From Antribacter gilvus (GTDB taxonomy: Bacteria; Actinomycetota; Actinomycetes; Actinomycetales; Cellulomonadaceae): a DNA stretch of 64,000 bases. The DNA lies in assembly GCF_003946865.1 (NCBI RefSeq), contig NZ_QXTH01000004.1:310001-374000 (forward strand). The letters run 5' to 3'. The notes below the pieces were generated by a model that searched no databases, was not told the DNA's origin, and saw only the letters and a list, made by a program, of their open reading frames with translations. Shown here piece after piece: positions 59,753-64,000 of this stretch. A program made the position numbers and the translations under genes. Positions within the stretch are counted from its first letter, which is position 1. Every line of letters begins with the position of its first letter.

Positions 59753-60613
59753 CTAGAAGACGGGCTTGCCGCCGGTGACTCCGAGCACGGTCCCGGACAC
59801 GTAGGACGCGGTGACCGAGGAGGCGAGGAAGACGAAGGCCGGGGCGAGCTCTGCCGGCTGTCCTGCGCGGCCGAGCGGCGTGTCCGAGCCGAACGACGTG
59901 ACCTTCTCCTCGACCTGCGTGGCGGGCTGCAGCGGCGTCCAGATCGGGCCGGGTGCCACGGCGTTCACCCGGATGCCCCGGGGGCCCAGCTCCGCGGCCA
60001 GGTTCACGGTGAAGTTGTTGATCGCCGCCTTCGTCGCGGCGTAGTCGAGGAGCGTCGTGGACGGCTCGAACGCCTGGATCGACGAGTTGTTGATGATGGC
60101 GCCGCCCTCGCCGAGGTGTTCCAGCGCTGTCTGGGTGACCCAGAAGAGCGCGTAGAGGTTGGTCTTGAACGTCCGGTCGAGGTCCTCGGACGTGACATCG
60201 GCGAACGACTCCCGGCGGGCCATCTGATAGCCGGCGTTGTTCACGAGGATGTCCAGGCCGCCCAGCTCCTCGACGGCCGTCCGCACCGTCTGCCGGGCGG
60301 TCTGCTCGTCGCGCAGGTCGCCGGGGACGAGGGCGCACCGGCGGCCGGCCTTGCGCACCCACTCCGCCGTCTCCTGCGCGTCGGACTCCTCCTCCGGCAG
60401 GTAGGAGATTGCGACGTCGGCGCCCTCCCGGGCGAACGCGATGGCGACCGCCCGCCCGATCCCGGAGTCGCCGCCCGTCACGAGCGCCTTGCAGTCGGTG
60501 AGCTTGTGGCTGCCCTCATAGCTGGTCTCGCCGTGGTCCGGCTGCGGTGTCATCTTCTCCGTCGAACCCGGCGGCTCCTGCTGCTGCGGGGGGAAGCTCT
60601 GGTCCTGGCTCAT
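59753..60613 (-). CDS. short-chain dehydrogenase, general-stress YhdF/YdaD type
   Basis: This 286-residue SDR has a hydrophilic Gln/Pro-rich N-terminal extension typical of general-stress SDRs (GsiB-linked YdaD/YhxD group), then KALVTGGDSGIGRAVAIAFA, NNAGYQ and the catalytic YAATK with the preceding NNSSIQ. ATG 60613 has GGAGGA. Such enzymes accumulate under osmotic or oxidative stress. The 253-bp gap to the divergent ANTAR gene holds no further gene. Confidence 0.88.
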   Translation of the reverse strand: MSQDQSFPPQQQEPPGSTEKMTPQPDHGETSYEGSHKLTDCKALVTGGDSGIGRAVAIAFAREGADVAISYLPEEESDAQETAEWVRKAGRRCALVPGDLRDEQTARQTVRTAVEELGGLDILVNNAGYQMARRESFADVTSEDLDRTFKTNLYALFWVTQTALEHLGEGGAIINNSSIQAFEPSTTLLDYAATKAAINNFTVNLAAELGPRGIRVNAVAPGPIWTPLQPATQVEEKVTSFGSDTPLGRAGQPAELAPAFVFLASSVTASYVSGTVLGVTGGKPVF

Positions 60614-60866
60614 GCCGTCCTCCTCCGTCACTGCGACGTGGTGATTCGCCGTGTCGGCCACTCCTCGACCTGACCTCACCGTATGCCGGTTCCCGCCCGG
60701 ACTCGCGCCGAACGGGCTTCCCCGCTACCTTCCCCGTACTGCTTTTCTCTACCCTGTCAAGTAGGGTCAAGGAGCACCGGTCTGGTACCACGTGTGCGTG
60801 GGCCAACGAGAAATCTGGGGTCCAGAAGGCGGCCCCTTCCCTGTGCACCAGACGAGGGAGACCAAC

Positions 60867-61787
60867 GTGACCTCCAGCGCCCGCCTCAGTGCGGTTCCCC
60901 CTCCGGACGAGAACCTCGAGGCCGCCCTTGCCTCGGGGGATCGTCCTCCGGTCGGTCGCTATCGCCTGGATCTGGCGACCGGTAACTGGTCCTGGTCGGA
61001 CGAGGTGTACGCCATGCACGGCTTCGAGCCTGGCGAGGTCGTCCCCACGACCAAGATGATGCTGTCCCACAAGCACCCGGAGGACCGGGCCCGGGTCGAC
61101 GGAGTGCTCCGCCATGCGGCAGCGACCGGCGAGCCGTTCAGCTCCGTCCACCGCATCTACGACGCCCGCGGAAAGATCCGCACGCTCGCCGTGACGGGCC
61201 AGGGCCGGCGCGACCCCGGCACCGGCGAGGTGGTCGAGCTCATCGGCTACTTCATCGACGTCACCGAGGCGCAGCGTGAGGCGGCGCAGCGTGAGGCCAC
61301 GGCCTCGATCCAGGCGTCGGCGAAGCGTCGAGCAGTGATCGAGCAGGCCAAGGGTGTCCTCATGGTCGTGTACTGCATCGACGCGGACGAGGCCTTCGAC
61401 CGGCTTCGCCTGGCCTCCAACGCAGCGAACGTCCCGGTGCGGGACCTCGCCGACTGGCTCGTGCAGTGGTTCTCGCGACCGGGAGTCACGGCGTTCCCGG
61501 CGGGCCAGGAGATCACCGCCTTCCTGGCCGCGCCCACGGCGCCGCAGGAGGACTCGGGCGCTCCGCCCACCACGCCCATCACCGCAGCCGCCGCCCGGGT
61601 GAGCCGAGGTCGCTGCCGGGCCGGATCCCAGCTCATCCGGCAGCGACCTCCTCCGGCTGACTGCTCTCGCCTCGGGCGCCATCGGCCCGGAACCGTAGGC
61701 CGTAGTGGTCGACGGTCACGGGCAGGGCCTGGCGAGCGAGGTACACGGAACGGTCGAACGACAGGTCGCCCGCCGCCAGCCGGGTGA
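60867..61787 (+). CDS. PAS-ANTAR domain regulator
   Basis: This protein of up to 306 residues has a PAS fold (about 35-130: GRYRLDLATGNWSWSDEVYAMHGF, split as GRYRLDLATGNWSW and DEVYAMHGF, and GEVVELIGYFIDVTEAQ) and an ANTAR RNA-binding domain (about 148-205: RRAVIEQAKGVLMV). ANTAR proteins act as antiterminators. GTG 60867 follows GAGGGAG. The last 60 residues run through a terminator-like hairpin and the end of the P450 gene and look non-native; a stop in another frame lies at 61600, so a lost frame near the end is possible. Confidence 0.8.
   Translation: MTSSARLSAVPPPDENLEAALASGDRPPVGRYRLDLATGNWSWSDEVYAMHGFEPGEVVPTTKMMLSHKHPEDRARVDGVLRHAAATGEPFSSVHRIYDARGKIRTLAVTGQGRRDPGTGEVVELIGYFIDVTEAQREAAQREATASIQASAKRRAVIEQAKGVLMVVYCIDADEAFDRLRLASNAANVPVRDLADWLVQWFSRPGVTAFPAGQEITAFLAAPTAPQEDSGAPPTTPITAAAARVSRGRCRAGSQLIRQRPPPADCSRLGRHRPGTVGRSGRRSRAGPGERGTRNGRTTGRPPPAG
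61606..61650. terminator. bidirectional hairpin between ANTAR and P450 genes
   Basis: A 14-bp perfect stem (GAGGTCGCTGCCGG with its complement) around a 17-nt loop that contains the P450 stop codon. It is a natural end for both convergent genes, yet the ANTAR frame runs through it. Confidence 0.7.
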
Positions 61788-62994
61788 GCCAACGCGACGC
61801 GACCAGCAGCACGAGGTCACGCCCGGCGCAGACTGCCGGCCCGCCGCTGAACGGCACGATTCCCCAGTCGTCGGCGGCGCGGCCGTCCAGCCACGCGCCG
61901 GGCGTGAACGCGTCCGCGAAGTCCAGGCGCTCGCGGTCGCGGTGGAAGAACGCGCTCGCGACAGCGAACCCGGTCCCGGCGGGCAGCTCCCGCCCACCCC
62001 AGGCGGTGGGTTCCGTGGACTCGCGGAGCACCACGAGCGTGGTGGGCCACAGCCGCACGGTCTCCAGCACGCACGCACGCGTGAACGGCAGCGTGGTGTC
62101 CGACGACGGGTCCTCCCCCTCCGCGCGGACCCGGTCCCGGTCCTCGGGCCGGGACAGCAGCACGGCGAGGGCACGGAACACCGTGATCCCGGCGGCGTCG
62201 AACGCGAACAACCAGTGCCCCACCTGGCCGGCAGGGTCGGCCACCGTCGTCGTCCCGTCCTCCTCCGCCCGGGCGATCGCGCGGCCCAGCAGGGTGCGCG
62301 GCGGGGCGCCGCGGGCGTAGAGGTGGAGCCGCGCGTCGAGCTCCTGCCGCAGCCGACGGCGGCGCGGGTGCAGGTAGGACCAGTTCGCCGCACGCCGCAG
62401 GGCCGTGAGCATGGAGGTGAGCGCCACGTCGTCCCGGGCGGCGGGCCCGAGGGTGATCTCCCGGACGCACCGCTGGAACGCGTCGGTGAACGCGGGCCAG
62501 TCGAGGGAGCCGCGCTCGCGGGCGTCGCTGAGGAGCTGCTCGGCCTCGCGGTCCACCACCTTCGTGATGAGCTCGGCGTCGCCATGGACCGCCCGGCCCG
62601 TGTCGAGGGCGGCCTCGTTGACCGGCCGGCGTACCTCCCGGGCCGCGGCGGACGAGATCAGCACCCCGTGCGGCACGAACTGGCCGAGCGCTGCGCTCTT
62701 CTCGCGGGTGGACGCCGAGAACGGGGTGGGCGTGCCCTGCAGGAGGCGAGCGACGTCGTCGGGCCGCGACACCAGGACGATGCTGCGCGGGCCGAGGCGG
62801 ACCACGAGCGGCGCGCCGCCGTGGCGGTGGCGCAGGTCGGCGAGCGTGCCGATCAGGCGACGGTCCGACTGGCGGCGCTCCGCCCAGGCCATCACGGCAG
62901 GCCGCCGCACGATGGCGCCCTGGGCCACCAGCGGGCCGAGCACGTCGCGCAGGACGCGGAGACGCTCGGCCGCCGAGAGGTCGACGGGGGTCAT
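61633..62994 (-). CDS. cytochrome P450
   Basis: This 453-residue P450 has the K-helix ExxR motif in VLETVRLWP (about residue 298) and the haem-cysteine loop PFSGGPAVCAGRD with cysteine 389. The I-helix segment FAFDAAGITVF carries the AG but has no adjacent acid-alcohol pair (normally AGxxT). ATG 62994 was chosen on family length; the longer frame is Arg-rich and unlikely. No ferredoxin or reductase gene is nearby. The substrate is unknown. Confidence 0.88.
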   Translation of the reverse strand: MTPVDLSAAERLRVLRDVLGPLVAQGAIVRRPAVMAWAERRQSDRRLIGTLADLRHRHGGAPLVVRLGPRSIVLVSRPDDVARLLQGTPTPFSASTREKSAALGQFVPHGVLISSAAAREVRRPVNEAALDTGRAVHGDAELITKVVDREAEQLLSDARERGSLDWPAFTDAFQRCVREITLGPAARDDVALTSMLTALRRAANWSYLHPRRRRLRQELDARLHLYARGAPPRTLLGRAIARAEEDGTTTVADPAGQVGHWLFAFDAAGITVFRALAVLLSRPEDRDRVRAEGEDPSSDTTLPFTRACVLETVRLWPTTLVVLRESTEPTAWGGRELPAGTGFAVASAFFHRDRERLDFADAFTPGAWLDGRAADDWGIVPFSGGPAVCAGRDLVLLVASRWLTRLAAGDLSFDRSVYLARQALPVTVDHYGLRFRADGARGESSQPEEVAAG

Positions 62995-63170
62995 CTCGCG
63001 CCTCCTAGGTCGGGAGCTCCGGTCCGCACCACCGTGGGCGAGGCGCCGACCACTCGCACGCCGGGACGGTGAACCCTGCGAACGGTCGCGCGAAGGCTTC
63101 CGATTCGTCCTACGTTGGGTGTGTCGTCTCAAGCCTCGGGGCGCTCACCGGCTGCTGCCGAGGAGGGGTC

Positions 63171-63575
63171 ATGAGCGATGCGAAGGCCGACGAGATCGAG
63201 TCCCGGCCCCCGTTCCACCGGGCCTATTCGTTCGGGCTCGTGACGGGCGCCTTCTTCCTGTTCTCGTGGGTGGGGCAGTTCGTCTTCCAGGCCGTCGCGT
63301 TCGGCAACGAGGCGTCGAACCACGGCGAGTCGTTCTCCTGGGCGGAGTACTGGCCTGAGTTCCTCGCCTCGACGTTCGAGAACTGGCAGTCGGAGTTCCT
63401 CCAGCTGGTCTGGCAGGCCGCCGGCCTGGCCCTCTTCTACTTCTGGGGCTCGTCCCAGTCCCGCGAGGGGGAGCAGCGGGTCGAGGCGAAGGTCGACGCG
63501 CTGCTGGAGAAGAGCGGGCTCGACCCGAAGAAGTTCGACCGCGAGGCCCGCCAGGAGGCCTCGGGAAAGGCGTGA
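63171..63575 (+). CDS. DUF6766-like membrane protein
   Basis: A 134-residue protein with two membrane helices (LVTGAFFLFSWVGQFVFQAVAF and EFLQLVWQAAGLALFYFWG) and a charged C-terminal helix (GEQRVEAKVDALLEKSG). The pattern fits the DUF6766 family. ATG 63171 has GAGGAGGGG. The gap to the next gene is four bases, so it is likely co-transcribed with the GH13 gene. Confidence 0.8.
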   Translation: MSDAKADEIESRPPFHRAYSFGLVTGAFFLFSWVGQFVFQAVAFGNEASNHGESFSWAEYWPEFLASTFENWQSEFLQLVWQAAGLALFYFWGSSQSREGEQRVEAKVDALLEKSGLDPKKFDREARQEASGKA

Positions 63576-63579
63576 ACGC

Positions 63580-64000
63580 ATGTCGATCACCTCGAGCTGG
63601 TACGCGAACGCCGTCATCTATCAGGTCGACCCCCGTCTCTTCTACGACTCGGACGGCGACGGCTGCGGCGACCTCCGCGGCCTGACCGACCGTCTCGACT
63701 ACCTGCGTGGCCTGGGCGCCACGGCGCTCTGGGTCCTCCCGTTCTACGAGTCCCCGTTCCGGGACGGTGGCTACGACGTCTCCGACCACCTCTCCGTGGA
63801 CCCCCGGCTCGGCGACCTCGCCGACATGGCCCGGCTCATGGAGACGGCGGACGACCTGGGCATCCACGTGATCACCGAGCTGATCGCCCAGCACACCTCG
63901 GACCAGCACACCTGGTTCCAGGAGGCGCGGTCGAGCAGGAAGAGCAAGTACCGCGACTACTACGTCTGGTCCGACGAGCCCGTGAAGACCGGCGTGGAGC
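63580..64000 (+). CDS. alpha-amylase family (GH13) protein, trehalose-synthase-like, cut by window edge
   Basis: The first 140 residues of a GH13 enzyme: AVIYQVDPRLFYDSDGDGCG, then LRGLTDRLDYLRGLGATALWV, YDVSDHL and DLGIHVITELIAQHTS. The same opening is seen in trehalose synthase/maltose alpha-D-glucosyltransferase-like and alpha-glucosidase proteins. The catalytic residues lie beyond the window. Trehalose metabolism is likely but not proved. Confidence 0.85.
   Translation, partial: MSITSSWYANAVIYQVDPRLFYDSDGDGCGDLRGLTDRLDYLRGLGATALWVLPFYESPFRDGGYDVSDHLSVDPRLGDLADMARLMETADDLGIHVITELIAQHTSDQHTWFQEARSSRKSKYRDYYVWSDEPVKTGVE

Noticed and set aside
1-64000. CRISPR array, insertion sequence or rRNA operon
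   Set aside because: No regularly spaced repeats, no transposase-like frame with terminal inverted repeats and no rRNA-like sequence were seen.

Overview
This window is high-GC DNA from an actinobacterium, most likely of the Micrococcales (Promicromonosporaceae or Cellulomonadaceae type). Three things point there: a C50 carotenoid cluster of the decaprenoxanthin type; a SigK/RskA pair with class E and class F sortases; and, on the right, the conserved near-origin block ppiA - rhomboid - crgA - DUF881 - trpG - pknB - pknA - pbpA - rodA - pstP - fhaB - fhaA - tRNA-Leu.

Layout. 1-10.7 kb: a partial membrane protein; two paralogous MarR regulators, one divergent from an MMPL exporter and one divergent from the operon idi remnant-crtE-crtB-crtI-crtYe-crtYf-crtEb; then a TIGR01777 epimerase. 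A palindromic operator, TAGCC-W-GGCTA, lies in both divergent gaps. 10.7-21.7 kb: ferrochelatase, photolyase, an FAD oxidoreductase, a SigK-like sigma factor with a DUF2867 epimerase, a TspO-like protein, an SDR, and the sigK-rskA pair divergent from a Tat-exported ferritin-like protein. 21.8-33 kb: a surface-polysaccharide and surface-protein region (GtrA, processive GT2, a frameshifted GT39-like protein, secreted DUF4397, GH8, class F sortase, Ppm1-like GT2, DUF4383, CHRD protein, second class F sortase, PepSY protein). 33-35 kb: a decayed stretch with a frameshifted arsR, short direct repeats, two 87-bp copies of the 3' half of tRNA-Ala(UGC), and between them a truncated GntR/UTRA gene and a small membrane protein. 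35-50.9 kb: the conserved cell-division, signalling and cell-wall block. 50.9-64 kb: single genes (methyltransferase, hydrolases, NmrA-like protein, WXG100-type protein with a partner, aminotransferase, SDR, PAS-ANTAR regulator, P450, start of a GH13 enzyme).

How it works together. I found five promoter-like sites with one architecture, CC(A/C)ATCC, a 15-nt spacer, then CCGAA(C/T). They lie before sigK-rskA, the ferritin-like gene, the gtrA operon, the DUF4383 gene and the CHRD-sortase operon. This suggests one SigK regulon that builds a surface polysaccharide and sortase-processed surface proteins. Two of those proteins share a C-terminal GGV(E/D)TGG motif, a candidate sorting signal for the two adjacent sortases. 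The carotenoid operon looks controlled separately, by the MarR pair.

In M. tuberculosis tRNA-Ala(UGC) sits just before ppiA. Here only its 3' half remains at that place, and it is duplicated. Everything to the left may therefore be an island or islands inserted at this tRNA. Several genes look abridged or frameshifted (idi, an SDR fragment, the GT39-like gene, arsR); some of these may be assembly errors in homopolymers.
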